Shown piece after piece: positions 11,596 to 21,589 of a stretch of DNA of 64,000 nucleotides. This stretch comes from Steinernema hermaphroditum (taxonomy: Eukaryota > Nematoda > Chromadorea > Rhabditida > Steinernematidae). The DNA lies in contig CM059621.1 of the NCBI GenBank assembly GCA_030435675.1, positions 620,001-684,000 on the forward strand, read 5' to 3'. Within the stretch, counting starts at the first letter, position 1. Every line of letters starts with the position of its first letter. Below the pieces are notes generated by a model, which had not been told where the DNA came from, made no database searches, and saw only the letters and a program-made list of their open reading frames with translations. Position numbers and translations under genes: made by a program.

Positions 11596-13314
11596 CTACC
11601 ACTGCCTATTGCTGTTCCTGGTGCTCCTTGCCCGCGGCGCATTCGTCGACCTCTCCTTCTTCGACCCATCAACCATCCTCGCCCTTTTCACCGCATTTTT
11701 GTGCTTCACTTGCCTATTGAGCTCTGCCAGCCGCTTCCTGATCTCCTTGACCTCTTGTTCCAGCTGCTCACACTCCGCTTCTATCTCAGCTTCGGTGATC
11801 TGGCGGCGATTGGGGCCAGGGTTCAAGCAAAAGTCCGCGTCACAGCAGCAGTACTCGATCATTCCATTTCTGATGTTCATCTCCCACCACTCGGTACCGT
11901 AGTCGATGGTCAGCTCCGTGTTCCTCTTGATGTCACACTTCGCGAAGAAGCCCATGCGCGGCCACTCGACCTGCCGGAACTCGCGGTAGAACCGGAACGG
12001 CAGGAGGTTCTCGTCGCAGGAGTGGTTGAAGAAACGGGCACAGGTGCCGTAGAAGTAGGGATCGACGACGGTGTCCAGGTCGCTCTGCAAAGATGCCGGT
12101 TTAAGCTAGTTCATGTGTCAACGATTTGATTATTTTACATCTGCGGGATGATGATAACTGGTGTACATGAAGCTCTGGACAGTGCGTGTGGCCGCCTGTT
12201 CCTTCGTGATCACCTCGCCGACGAACTCGCACACAAACGATCCTTTCTGGATGGCGTCCAAAGTGCGACATCCGAATCCGACGTTTCTGCGCCGAAACAG
12301 TTCGTATCTGTAAGGCATCAATTTTGTGGAAAACGTATTTCCACATTTGGCCTTGCATCCACACTCTTCACAACATTCGTAGAGCACATTGTCGTAGAAG
12401 TCGATCCTCTCCTGGCAAGGGTCGATTTTGCCATTCTGAATTTGATAGGCATCAGAGATGGACCTTGGAGTTTGGGGCTTACGACTATTTTTATTGAGCT
12501 GTTACTCTTACAGGAACAGGTCCTTGGGTCACATCGATCTCCGACGCATCGGCAGTATGGCTGAAAATATGGTGGCTCTTAGGATAGGGGACAGGGGTAA
12601 GACAGAGGATGGAAGATAGAGGAAAGAGGACAGGGGATAGAATATGGAGGACAAGAGATAGGGGATAGGGAAATAGAGGATTCAGGATAGGGGATAGAAG
12701 ATATAGGATAGAGGAGAGAGGGTAGGGGAAAAAGGACAAGGGATAGAGGATAGGAAAAAGAGGAAGAGGATAGGGGATAGAAGGCATGCGATAAAGGATA
12801 GGAGATAGAGGATAGAGGGAAGAGGGCAGCTGATAGGGGAAAGAGGACGGGGGATAGAAGATAGAACAGGGATAGTGGATAGGGAAACGACTTACCACAG
12901 ACGGAACATTTGGAACGTCATACCTATAGAGGTTCTCCACAGAAAACACAAAGACATCCGATCCGTAATCCATATCATCAATGTCATTAACCACTCGGAT
13001 TGGAATAGCCGATCGGCCATCGGAAATATCCCTAAACAGCCCAGCATTAAGGCCCTCACTTATGGAGGTGAGGACACCTACTCGATGACATAGTGTTTTC
13101 TCATGTGAGGCCCATCGGCGTACCTATTCGCGGACGGCTGTTCTATGATAAGGATGTCGTCGTCACTGCTCGGTATGGGGCTGGACACCATCGAAGACGA
13201 CGGTTTGGATGAAGCGGGAGTTGAACTGGCGGTGAGAAACGACGAGTGGATGGAGTCAGAACTGACGCTGACGATCGACGAAGATCGTCGACGATGACCC
13301 TTCTCGTCAGCCAT
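11596..13314 (-). CDS. SET-domain histone H3K9-type methyltransferase, 5 exons
   Basis: Nuclear lysine methyltransferase of the SUV39/G9a group. Exons (minus): 13314-13124, 13031-12896, 12560-12483, 12435-12139, 12084-11596 (396 aa). A Ser-rich N-terminus is followed by DISDGRSAIPIRVVND (start of pre-SET, about 65-80) and zinc-cluster cysteines YCRC.GDRCD..TCSC (111-128) and ECCEECGCKAKC (155-166). The SET core has the GFGCRT turn (about 188), the cofactor motif RFFNHSCDEN (251-260) and the catalytic ELTIDYG (291-297). Post-SET is CCCDADFC (CxCx4C, 313-320), then a charged coiled coil. No chromodomain or ankyrin repeats, as in the small C. elegans SET-11/15/23 type. Start ATG sits just behind GGCAG, a possible spliced-leader site. 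Intron 2 is a 300-nt purine repeat. Head-to-head with the ZNFX1-like gene. Confidence 0.93.
12570..12885 (+). repeat. Degenerate GGGATAGA-type tandem repeat
   Basis: About 315 nt built from units such as GGGATAGAGGATAGAGGA. It forms most of intron 2 of the SET gene, where on the sense strand it is a long polypyrimidine tract. Apparent Tyr-Pro-Leu ORFs here are repeat translations. Confidence 0.85.
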
Positions 13315-14000
13315 CTGCCTGGGAAGTTGCGTTTGTTTGATAAGGCACTTGTGGTGACCGACGGTCGGAGATGCAACGAAGCGATGCGGCGTGCACAAGA
13401 GGGTGAAAAATGGCGCGCTTTTCTGCTTTTATGGTGGAAGGGCGGAAAGCGACGCGTGAGAGGCAAGTGGCGCGAAAGGGTAAACGGGTTCGCACAAGTT
13501 TAGACGTTTGAGGACATAGAAGGAGGCGATATATCTTTTAGGCGAACCATAAGTGCTTGGATTTTGGAACTTAAGAGCATCCAACGTTTGTCGACAATTG
13601 CTTTTTTAGACGAACTCTTTCTTGACCTTACATCTACAGCGAAATCACAAAATTTCAACATCTATCTGGCTTCTTTGGGTCTTTAACTACACACATCTCC
13701 ATTCCAATTTCGTGAGTAACAGATGGAGCGACCGCTCACCCCCTGGACGTCTATCAGAAATGCAAATTTTGTGGAAGGGAAAGCAGGCAACATTTGAGAC
13801 GGGACAGGCCCGGTCTCGACTGGATTTTCCTGTTGCCATTTGTTTGAGCGCGGACTATCCGCTCATCTTTCGTGCGTTTGTCGGCTGTTGGATCGCGTTG
13901 GAGCGCCTGGACATGTTTTCTTCCACTACTTTTTGCCTTGTACCACCCCTTAGGATTGTAAACAAGCGTGCTTGAACATTGCATTCATCCTGGAATTCAG
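13315..14000. promoter_or_regulatory. Divergent intergenic region between SET and ZNFX1-like genes
   Basis: About 690 nt separate the two divergent starts, so it should contain both promoters. No TATA box stands out. Short ORFs here have no family match, and no helicase sequence was found. An extra 5' exon of the zinc-finger gene is possible: frame is open for 11 codons before 14001. Confidence 0.45.
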
Positions 14001-16026
14001 ATGATACCGGACTGCGTTCACCGTTGCGGAAAGAAGGATGCTGGAATGGTCAGGTGCACGGCGAAAGTCAAAAAGCGGTGGATGGGCTGCGAGCATGAAG
14101 CCGAAGTGGAGTGCTGGGTCGATCCAGCGAAGACACGCTGTCCGCATCCTTGTGGAACGAGCCTCCCGGACTGCCAGCACATCTGCAGAGGAACCTGCGG
14201 CGCCTGCCGTCGAGGTCGACTTCATGTCCGCTGCGAGGAGCGCTGCAAGCGTGTGCTTTTCTGCGGCCACGCGTGTGACGGCATGTGCAGCGCTGTGTGT
14301 CCGCCGTGTGAGAAGCCATGTGGAACCGCCTGTCACCACAGTCGCTGCGGCATCGATCCCACCATAGGCGCGTTGAACCGCAACAGGAAGGTTGAGTTCG
14401 GGTTTTTGATTTGAAATTGAGAGTTTGGTTTCAGGGTCGGAAGTGTGGCGAGCGCTGTCCGCCATGTTTGGAACGTTGCAGCAATCGCTGCGAACACCGA
14501 GCGTGCACGAAGAGGTACGCAATATGAAGGTCTCTCTCTGACTAATAGCCCATCTAGGTGCATGTATCCGTGCGATGTCGAACCGTGTAACGCACGGTGC
14601 CTGGAACCTCTCTGGTGCGGACACCAGTGCCTGGGGTTCTGCGGCGAAAACTGTCCAGAGATCTGTCGCCAGTGCACGAACGGTCCGCTTCGAAAGGCGT
14701 ATGAAGAGGCCAGCGAGGTGTTCCTGGGTCGCGAGGCCGATGACGGCGCCATCTTCATCCAGCTCGAATGTGGACATTGCATCGAATCGAAGGGAATGGA
14801 CAGCTGGGTGCAATTGACGTTCGGCAATTCCGCCGCTTCGGCCATCGTGCAGCTTACCTGTCCCAAGTGTAAGGCTCCTCTGAAGAAAAGTCGCCGCTAC
14901 CAAAAACATCTCGCGCAGAGAACTCATGACATGGAAGAGGTTGGAGTCGAGGGCTGCTTCTCTTGATAATGCTCTGGTTCAGATCAAACGAAGACTTCTT
15001 GGAGGATCGACGGACGAGCTGGACGGCCAGCGCGCAAAGGTCGTTGAAGCTTTTCACTCCTTCGTCCACAATAATATGAGGGCACGGAGCAAAGAGGTCG
15101 CAGAGTTGGTCGCCGTGGCGATAACGCTTCGGGCGCTGATCAACGAGCCGCGAAGGACCATCTTGAACAAGGAACTCATCGCTAACTTCAAAAGCTGGGA
15201 TAGGTAGAACCTTTGTCCTAGTGGCGGTTTTTGACTCTTTTCTTTCAAGGTCGCTAGAACAGCTGTGGAACCTGTGGCGTGAGATAGACCTGATCGAATT
15301 TTCGAAGTGTCGCCATGAGAACACGCGCGAAGCTGTCGTAGTGTATTTTGGATGCGAAGACGTAACTGCGTTGTTGGTACTACTCTGCTCGTTTTGCCCT
15401 TTGTTATGTGACTTATTTAGGTGAAGGAATGGCGCACGCTGGTCGACTATCTCCGCAACACCTTGGCCACTCCTCTAGCATCGTCGTTGATGTACACACA
15501 GTTCGCTAACGAGTTGAATCGCCTCGGCAGGACTATCAAGATTGCCAGAGCCTTGTACATGTGCGATGAAATCGGGATGCTCGCCGATGACACTCTGCCG
15601 GCGCTGGGAGAGCTCAATCGCTTGCTGAACTTCTCCACCGAATCGGATGGCAAGTCAGTGGGTAGGTCGGTGCATCCGTGCCCGATAACCAATTGGTTCA
15701 TTCTAGAAGAGTTCCGAAGGCTCGTAAAAGTGCTCGACGGCACCGTAGCGGAGGCGTATCGTGAGCGGTCGGAGATCAGAAGAGTCCTAGGTAGCGCTGT
15801 CACCTCGTGGTACAAGTGCCCCAACGGTCATCTCTACGGAATCGGCGACTGTGGAAGAGCGATGGAATCCGCGCGATGTCCGGAGTGTGACGCGGAAATC
15901 GGCGGACAGCAGCACCGACTACGCGAGGACAACGCAATGGATAGGGAGATGACTTCCCTGCAGCGGCGCATCACGGGTCTTCCGATGGACGAAGACATGA
16001 ACCCTTTCGAAGTGTTCTACGAATAG
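14001..16026 (+). CDS. ZNFX1-like NFX1-type/RZ-type zinc-finger protein lacking the helicase, 7 exons
   Basis: Resembles only the C-terminal half of ZNFX1 (RNA-surveillance and epigenetic-inheritance factor; ZNFX-1 in worms). Exons: 14001-14390, 14435-14514, 14558-14939, 14983-15203, 15250-15361, 15421-15661, 15707-16026 (581 aa). Residues 1-210 are NFX1-type cysteine repeats (CPHPCG, CEKPCGTACHHSRC, CGERCPPC, CGHQCLGFCGENC). Then come FIQLECGHCIE and CPKCKAPLKKSRRY (the ZNFX1 block after the fingers), helical regions, and a C-terminal RZ-type finger WYKCPNGHLYGIGDCG...CPEC.AEIGGQQH (about 513-553). The 45-nt intron 15662-15706 could be read through in frame, but removal gives GKSVEEFRR. The ATG follows GGAATTCAG, a good splice or trans-splice acceptor. 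A missing upstream exon is possible, but the SF1 helicase is not in the window. Confidence 0.87.
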
Positions 16027-16094
16027 ACGTTTTGTTTGTTATCTTGTTACTTACATATTCATGTGTCCATGAACACTTATTTACTAAGATTATA

Positions 16095-16251
16095 TGACAT
16101 TAGCGCCGCAAAAATTAGCGCCGGATTGTTAGCGCCGGAAAAAATAGCGCCGGATTGTTAGCGACGCGTTAGTTTAGCGCCGCGTTAGTTTAGCGCTGGA
16201 TTGTTAGCGCCGCGTTAGTTTAGCGCCGGGTTGTTAGCGCCGAATAATTAA
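16095..16251 (+). repeat. Left TIR, tandem TTAGCGCCG units
   Basis: About ten units of TTAGCGCCGn with spacers, matching the reverse complement of 19918-20058. Confidence 0.85.
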
Positions 16252-16435
16252 GCCTTGTGCCATGTGAAAATGGCAGAGATTCACTGTAATCTGTGGCCAG
16301 ACTTCTCTAGCCGCCTGGATTGCGGCGAACTCAAAGTCGGACATACAACTTAGTGGTTCTTTTTCAATTTTCGGTCGATCTCCTCGAAAAGTCGCTTAGA
16401 TTACACAGCTTCGTAAACCGATAAATCCATTTGGG

Positions 16436-16830
16436 TTACTTGTACAGCTTCTTGGTCTTTTTATTGGTAATACAGTACACCAGCGGAGCGCTAAACTTTT
16501 CGATGTATGCGTGTACCGTCACAAGCTGATACATGTGCGATGGCACAATCCCAAACGTTCCGTCGAAGGCGATATTACGATATTTGTCCAAGACCTTTCT
16601 GCCGGTGTCTGTCATAAAAATGACTGCCCTCAGTCCATCCTCATTCACATCCGCCAACAAGAAATCTTCTTCTTAAGTAGGGCTAAATTTGGCAGGTAGC
16701 TAACTTAGGTTAAATACCTTTTTCCTGATTGATGCCCTCCGCCTTGCGGAATCTGTCCGGGATCTCAAATCCAAAAGTATCGTCGACGTTAGCCACGTCG
16801 TCGCCAAGTTCCTCTCGGCATCTCTTTCGA
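16436..16830 (-). pseudogene. MULE transposase fragment, 2 exons, truncated
   Basis: Minus strand, exon about 16830-16722 then exon from about 16676 to 16436. Spliced reading gives FLLADVNEDGLRAVIFMTDT, then AFDGTFGIVPSHMYQLVTVH and PLVYCITNKKTKKLY. This matches the MULE-type DDE core, with the first catalytic Asp in DGTF. The C-terminal half of the transposase (other catalytic residues, zinc knuckle) is missing, and upstream sequence is cut by the Harbinger insertion, so it should be inactive. The exact 5' limit is uncertain. Confidence 0.7.
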
Positions 16831-17171
16831 GATCTCTGGAGTGTGCACCCATAATGGTACGGAGTGAAAAACATAAAATGCATCAGATAAAACGAAATAA
16901 AGGCTCGTTCATACTCAGCGTGACGGTGACGGTGACGGTGACCGTGACGGTGACGAGCTGACCGTGACGTCACCGGTGACGTCACCCGCGATATCACAGG
17001 CGACGTCACCGGTGATCCAGTATGAACACCTTGGTGACCGTCACAGTGACGCCGCTGGTGACGGCGACCGTGACGCCCCGTCTCTTTCTCCTTTCATCTC
17101 TGCGCACTGATGCTGCCATGAACTTTTTGTATGCGTACCTATAGTTCTGCTTCACCCATTCGCCGTTTCAG

Positions 17172-17868
17172 ATGAGCATCGACGACGAAAACAGTGTTTT
17201 GATTGAGCTGATACAAACACAGCCGATACTGTATGATCTCCGAGCCGAAGGCTTCTGCAACAAACGAAAGAAACAAGAAGTTTGGGAGAAGGTGAATTCA
17301 GAATGGAATGAGAAGCGCATTGTTCCCACTGATGTCGAATCGACCAAGGCGCGCTGGAAGAACCTCCGTGCAACATACGGGCGCAACAAGAAGAAGCTTC
17401 CATCTGGAAGCTCGAGCTCCGACGCTATTGTATGGCCGCTCTTCTCGGCAATGCGTTGGATTGATAAGTACGAAGTTGACAGAGCACAGTAAGCCATCTT
17501 CTCGTACTTTACACTGCATGTCTTGCAGGCTGTCGAGCCAGGTGTCCGAAGACATCGATGTTTTTCGATACGAAAGCGATCAAGATGAGAACGATTATGG
17601 ACTGGAAGGAGCCGGAACGAGTGCACCGAAACCGAAGAAAAAGAAAAGGAAGTCGACTGAATGCACTGCGCTGGTGGACTACATCCAGAAAACAAATATT
17701 GAAATCAACGCTGAAGAACGCGCCAACCAGGATCGCCATGCAGACGAAGGTAGCGAAAACTTCCATTTCGCCATGGATATTGCTCATACGCTCGATCGCC
17801 TGCCATACGAGAAGCAGAAAGAAAAGAAGCGACGCATCATGAACATTGTGTACGAGGATGACATCTAG
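17172..17868 (+). CDS. Harbinger accessory DNA-binding protein (MADF + BESS-like), 2 exons
   Basis: Exons 17172-17488 and 17529-17868, 218 aa. Residues about 6-100 form a MADF (Myb/SANT-like) domain: LIELIQTQPILYDLR, QEVWEKVNSEWN, ARWKNLRATYGRNKKK and WPLFSAMRWI. An acidic stretch, a PKPKKKKRK nuclear-localisation-like segment and a C-terminal BESS-like helix (FHFAMDIAHTLDRLP...KQKEKKRRI) follow. In PIF/Harbinger elements such a protein binds subterminal DNA and brings the transposase into the nucleus. It lies 110 nt upstream of the transposase on the same strand. Domestication is not indicated, because the TIRs surround it. Confidence 0.88.
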
Positions 17869-17979
17869 TAAAGCTTGTTAACACATGTCTCTATGATTTA
17901 AACGTAGCTTAATCCAGTGAAACGTATCTGAATTATCCTATTAGAATTGTCTTCGGACATAGTATCTTTGTTCATTTAG

Positions 17980-19261
17980 ATGACCCACTTACGTAAACTT
18001 CTTCTGAAGAGGAGGGCGATACTTCTTGGAATCTTGCTTTCGAAGCAGTATGGTAGAGCTCGAAGAGGGCCAACACGATCGTTTTTGAAGACCAGGAAGA
18101 AATATGGAGAATATTGGACGCTGTTTCATCAACTACGTCGGGATGATGACAAATTTTTTGAATACGTTCGAATGAAACAGTCAACCTTTGACAACCTGTT
18201 GTCGAAGGTGGCTCCGCTTCTGCAAGGAGAGCGAACCACATCTACGACAATCGCTCCAGAAGAGATGCTCGTCATCACTTTGCGCTTCTTGGCGACGGGA
18301 TCAAGCTACCGTACCCTCCAGTTCAATTTTCGGATTGGGGTGTAAGTTATTGGTTGGGCTACAAATGTATGTTGCTTATAGGTCAACGATCGGATCGGTC
18401 ATCCGCAGAACATGCCGCGCGGTCACAAAATGCCTCTATGGCAACGTAAAACTCCCAGGAACGCCTGAAGAATGGCTAGAAATCAGTCGTATGTTCGAGG
18501 AGAAGTGGAATTTTCCGATGGTACTCGGTTAGTTGCCTTCATGAATCACCTTTTAAATCATCATATGCTAATTAGGAGCCATCGATGGTAAACATGTAAA
18601 GCTTAAGAAGCCGCCTCTGTCGGGAAGTTGTTTCTACAACTACAAGGGGAGCTTTTCAATTGTGCTGATGGCTGTTTGTGACGCTCGTTATCGCTTCATC
18701 TTCTACTCTGTTGGGAATCTCGGCCATGTTCATGACAGCCATGCTTTCCAGAACAGTCCATTTGGCCGTAAACTGTTATGTGGATCCCTCAGATTACCAA
18801 ATGATGCTGCGCTTCCAAACACAAACCAACAAGTCCCGTACTTCTTTCTTGGTGATGGCGCCTTTCCACTTTCGGAACATCTAATGCAACCGTATGCTGG
18901 AGCGACAAGTGCCATGCGAACAACTTTTAATAGTCGATTATCTCGCGCACGCCGCGTCATCGAAAATGCCTTTGGCATACTGGCAAGTAGGTGGCGGGTT
19001 CTCCTGAACATGATCGAAGCAGATGTCAAGCTTGCCGACCATATCGTTCGAACAACGATACATCTACATAACTTTTTGAGTGAACAAGAACCGTTTGACT
19101 TCATAGCAAGAATTCCAGAAGTTCACCAGGTCCAACAACTGGCGCCCATGTTATTGGATCCAACTCCAGCAAACGATAGATCTCAAGAAATAAGAGAAGT
19201 TATTGCCAGATATTTCCAAGAACAAGGTTTACTTCCCCGGCAGGGAAGCCATCACCGTTAG
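17980..19261 (+). CDS. PIF/Harbinger transposase (DDE_Tnp_4, HARBI1-like nuclease), 3 exons
   Basis: Exons 17980-18341, 18382-18527, 18576-19261; 397 aa with all phases closed. The N-terminus carries a helical region with FDNLL and ITLRFLATGSSYRTLQF. The nuclease core shows VLGAIDGKHV, SVGNLGHVHDSHAF, YFFLGDGAFPL and VIENAFGILASRWRVL, supplying the acidic residues of the DDE triad in the right order and spacing, then HLHNFL. No stop or frameshift is present, so the copy could be active. ATG follows TTCATTTAG, possibly an acceptor. Alternative: a domesticated HARBI1, disfavoured by the intact TIRs. Confidence 0.93.
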
Positions 19262-19620
19262 CATTATCTGTTATTGTAAAAAGTTTGGTACGTTTCCAAA
19301 CAATGTTGCTGTTATACACTGTTGTTACAAAGGTTCTATTGGCGTATCTATCGCAAACCTTATCGTAAACGCACGTTCACATTTAAAATTTTGAGGTAAT
19401 GCAGATTCGCGGGGGTTGGGACGCTACAAACTGACCTAGCCGAACTTATGACATTTCCTAAATTTTGAAAAAATTGGCATAAATCAGGCAATCGTGGCAG
19501 GACCGAAGTGGTCTGAACATACGAACTCTCCTAGTCACCGACACTGGATCACCAGTGACGTCACCGGTGATGGTCACCGTGATGGTCACCGTGACGGTCA
19601 CGCGCGTGTTCATACTGGAT

Positions 19621-19894
19621 CACCGTCACCGTCACCGTCACCGTCACCGTCACCGTCACCGTCACCGTCACCGTCACCGTCACCGTCACCGTCACCGTCA
19701 CCGTCACCGTCACCGTCACCGTCACCGTCACCGTCACCGTCACCGTCACCGTCACCGTCACCGTCACCGTCACCGTCACCGTCACCGTCACCGTCACCGT
19801 CACCGTCACCGTCACCGTCACCGTCACCGTCACCGTCACCGTCACCGTCACCGTCACCGTCACCGTCACCGTCACCGTCACCGTCACCGTCACG
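19621..19894 (+). repeat. (CCGTCA)n microsatellite, about 45 units
   Basis: Almost perfect hexamer array inside the right end of the Harbinger element. The left end (16919-17090) has a shorter degenerate version. Ser-Pro and Arg-His repeat ORFs across it are artefacts. Confidence 0.97.
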
Positions 19895-19917
19895 GCTGAG
19901 TATGAACGAGCCTTTAA

Positions 19918-20058
19918 TTTAATTATTCGGCGCTAACAATCGGGCGCTAATTTTTCCGGCGCTAACAATCCGGCGCTAAACTAACGCGGCGCTAAAAACC
20001 CGGCGCTATTTTTTCCGGCGCTAACAATCCGGCGCTATTTTTTGCGGCGCTAATGTCA
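19918..20058 (-). repeat. Right TIR, tandem TTAGCGCCG units
   Basis: Inverted partner of 16095-16251, ending TAATGTCA. Confidence 0.85.
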
Positions 20059-20217
20059 CCACACCATTTACTAAACCTTTCTTTCTAGAGGCTGGGTCGT
20101 TTGTTCTACATATTCACCGAAATCGATTGAGGAACGTATCCGCCGAGCTTATCCGTCGTGAATGCAAGGTTTATCTTTAACTTCAACGAAACGGAGTATT
20201 TAGGATTTTTACGATAT

Positions 20218-20633
20218 TCAGCAGCGACCGCACGTCTTTCGGCACTCCTTGGTCATCAGATCGTAATACAAGGAGTTATTGCAGAGATACGACTTCTGCT
20301 TGCACTCCTGTCCCGGGGCGTTGTCCACACACGAGGGCTTCGGGCCTCCGCCACATCGTCCGCACGTCTTCGGGCACTGCTCCGTCATGAGGTCGTAGTA
20401 GAGGGAGTTATTGCACAGGTAGGCTTTCGGTCCACAGTCGGGGGCGATGTCCTTGCACTGCTGGACGCAAACGTCGTTGACGCAGTCATAACCTTTCGGA
20501 CAGAGACCTCCGATGCAAACCAAGTCTAAGGTGGCGATCGAGTTACAGTAGCTTTTGCGAGCTTACTGTCAGCGGCAAAGGCTCCAAGGGCCACACAGGC
20601 GAGGACGACGGCGGAGACAAGCTGGGAGTGCAT
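20218..20633 (-). CDS. Secreted protein with two ShKT domains, 2 exons
   Basis: Exons (minus) 20633-20567 and 20525-20218, 124 aa. A clear signal peptide (MHSQLVSAVVLACVALGAFA) is followed by a short Cys-rich segment (CIGGLCPKGYDCVNDVC) and two six-cysteine ShKT modules: C.DIAPDC...YLCNNSLYYDLM and C.DNAPGQEC...YLCNNSLYYDLM, each ending KTCGRC. The shared YLCNNSLYYDLMT core shows recent internal duplication. ShKT modules are common in secreted nematode proteins and do not imply a toxin. The function is unknown. A TATA-like TATTATTTAAGG lies about 45 nt upstream of the ATG. Confidence 0.9.
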
Positions 20634-21138
20634 GACGATGCCTAAAGTGCACATCAGATACCGCCGATTCCTTAAATAATAGACGGAGTTTGTTTGGTCA
20701 GGCCGCGGAAGGGGTACCGGAAGCGCAGATAAGCAAACGAGAAACTGTATTGTTTTTGTCGTTGCCACGTCGGAATCCGAGGCATAAAGTGTTTGATCAT
20801 CTGCGTGTGAGAGACATCAGAGTTGAATGCTGGCGAGAGTGGAGTGATGTCATGGACAGAGAACAACAGACAAGGAGTTTGATCAAGGGCGACGTGATAG
20901 AGTTTTGCGAAAATTGGACCCTATCATCCCATCAAATGGCATTGCCACATCACACGCGTCCGTCCCGAACGCCCATTTTGTAGATCTTAAGGGGCCATAC
21001 AGATTTCTGTTGTGGGTTCTGATTGTGATATGATCCCAAATAGGCATCTCATAAAATATTATGTATCCACCCCTGGCCGTTCTCTTCAGCCTTGGTTGGT
21101 CTCGAATGACTAGTGGCAGTGAATGGGTACCATATGGA
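20634..21138. other. Intergenic, no gene seen
   Basis: Promoter side of the ShKT gene. No other supported feature. Confidence 0.4.
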
Positions 21139-21212
21139 CTGTCTGTGTGGCTAATTGCGAGCGTGCTTGATTTGTAAACTGGTCGAGGTCGGTTCAATGC
21201 CGGCCCTGGTCC
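21139..21212 (+). repeat. tRNA-derived SINE head
   Basis: CTGTCTGTGTGGCTAATTGC then GTGCTTGATTTGTAAAC and the B-box-like GGTCGGTTCAATGCC. Matches the copies near 7.2, 40.7 and 56.6 kb. Confidence 0.6.
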
Positions 21213-21589
21213 ACCGGTCGAGAACACGTTCCTGACAATTTTTGAGAGCCATGCTCATGGTTACATCGACTATGATCTGGCTTTCCTCCTCTCCGACCTC
21301 CTTCAGTCAACTCAAATTTCGCTGAAAGGATGCCAATAATAACTTCTCCACTATCTACATATTATCTACAATCGCAAGTTATAAACTGCTTACACTTTGA
21401 TAGGACCGACAGTTAAGGATGCCCTAATCGAATTACCATTCCCAGAACCGTTCCCTTTTCCTTGTTTATTTTGTCGATCATCGCGTCTGGGGACTATAAT
21501 CGGTGTTTTGATCCGCCCGCAAGTGAATCACCTCCAGCTTGCCTTTACCATGAGAGTTGGCAGTGAACTTTTCATTCACTGAGTCGTCG

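Larger units (their letters stand above)
16899..19915 (+). mobile_element. PIF/Harbinger transposon, apparently intact two-gene copy
   Basis: 3017 bp. The ends are inverted repeats: AAAGGCTCGTTCATACTCAG at 16899 and its complement ending 19915. They are flanked by AAT on both sides (16896-16898, 19916-19918), consistent with a 3-bp target duplication, though Harbinger usually prefers TWA. Subterminal DNA on both sides is built from GTGACG/CCGTCA units and CRE-like TGACGTCA. It encodes a MADF/BESS protein and a DDE nuclease, both without frame damage, the standard two-protein layout of this superfamily. Confidence 0.9.
16095..20058. mobile_element. MULE-type DNA transposon remnant with tandem-repeat TIRs
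   Basis: Left end 16095-16251 and right end 19918-20058 are inverted copies starting TGACATTAGCGCCGCAAAAA and made of tandem TTAGCGCCGG units. Between the left TIR and 16898 is a minus-strand MULE transposase piece. A Harbinger element (16899-19915) is inserted just inside the right TIR. No convincing target duplication was found at the outer ends. Long repeat-built TIRs suit Mutator-like elements. Confidence 0.75.

Noticed and set aside
11485..12129. 214-codon plus-strand ORF
   Set aside because: Antisense shadow of the last SET exon.
12491..12994. Tyr/Pro/Leu-rich minus-strand ORF
   Set aside because: Reads through the intron repeat of the SET gene.
13950..14927. 325-codon minus-strand ORF
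   Set aside because: Antisense shadow of the zinc-finger exons; the plus strand has matching Cys patterns and splice sites.
19494..19922. Long ORFs of Ser-Pro, Arg-His or Thr-Val repeats
   Set aside because: Pure translations of the CCGTCA hexamer array; open in several frames on both strands.
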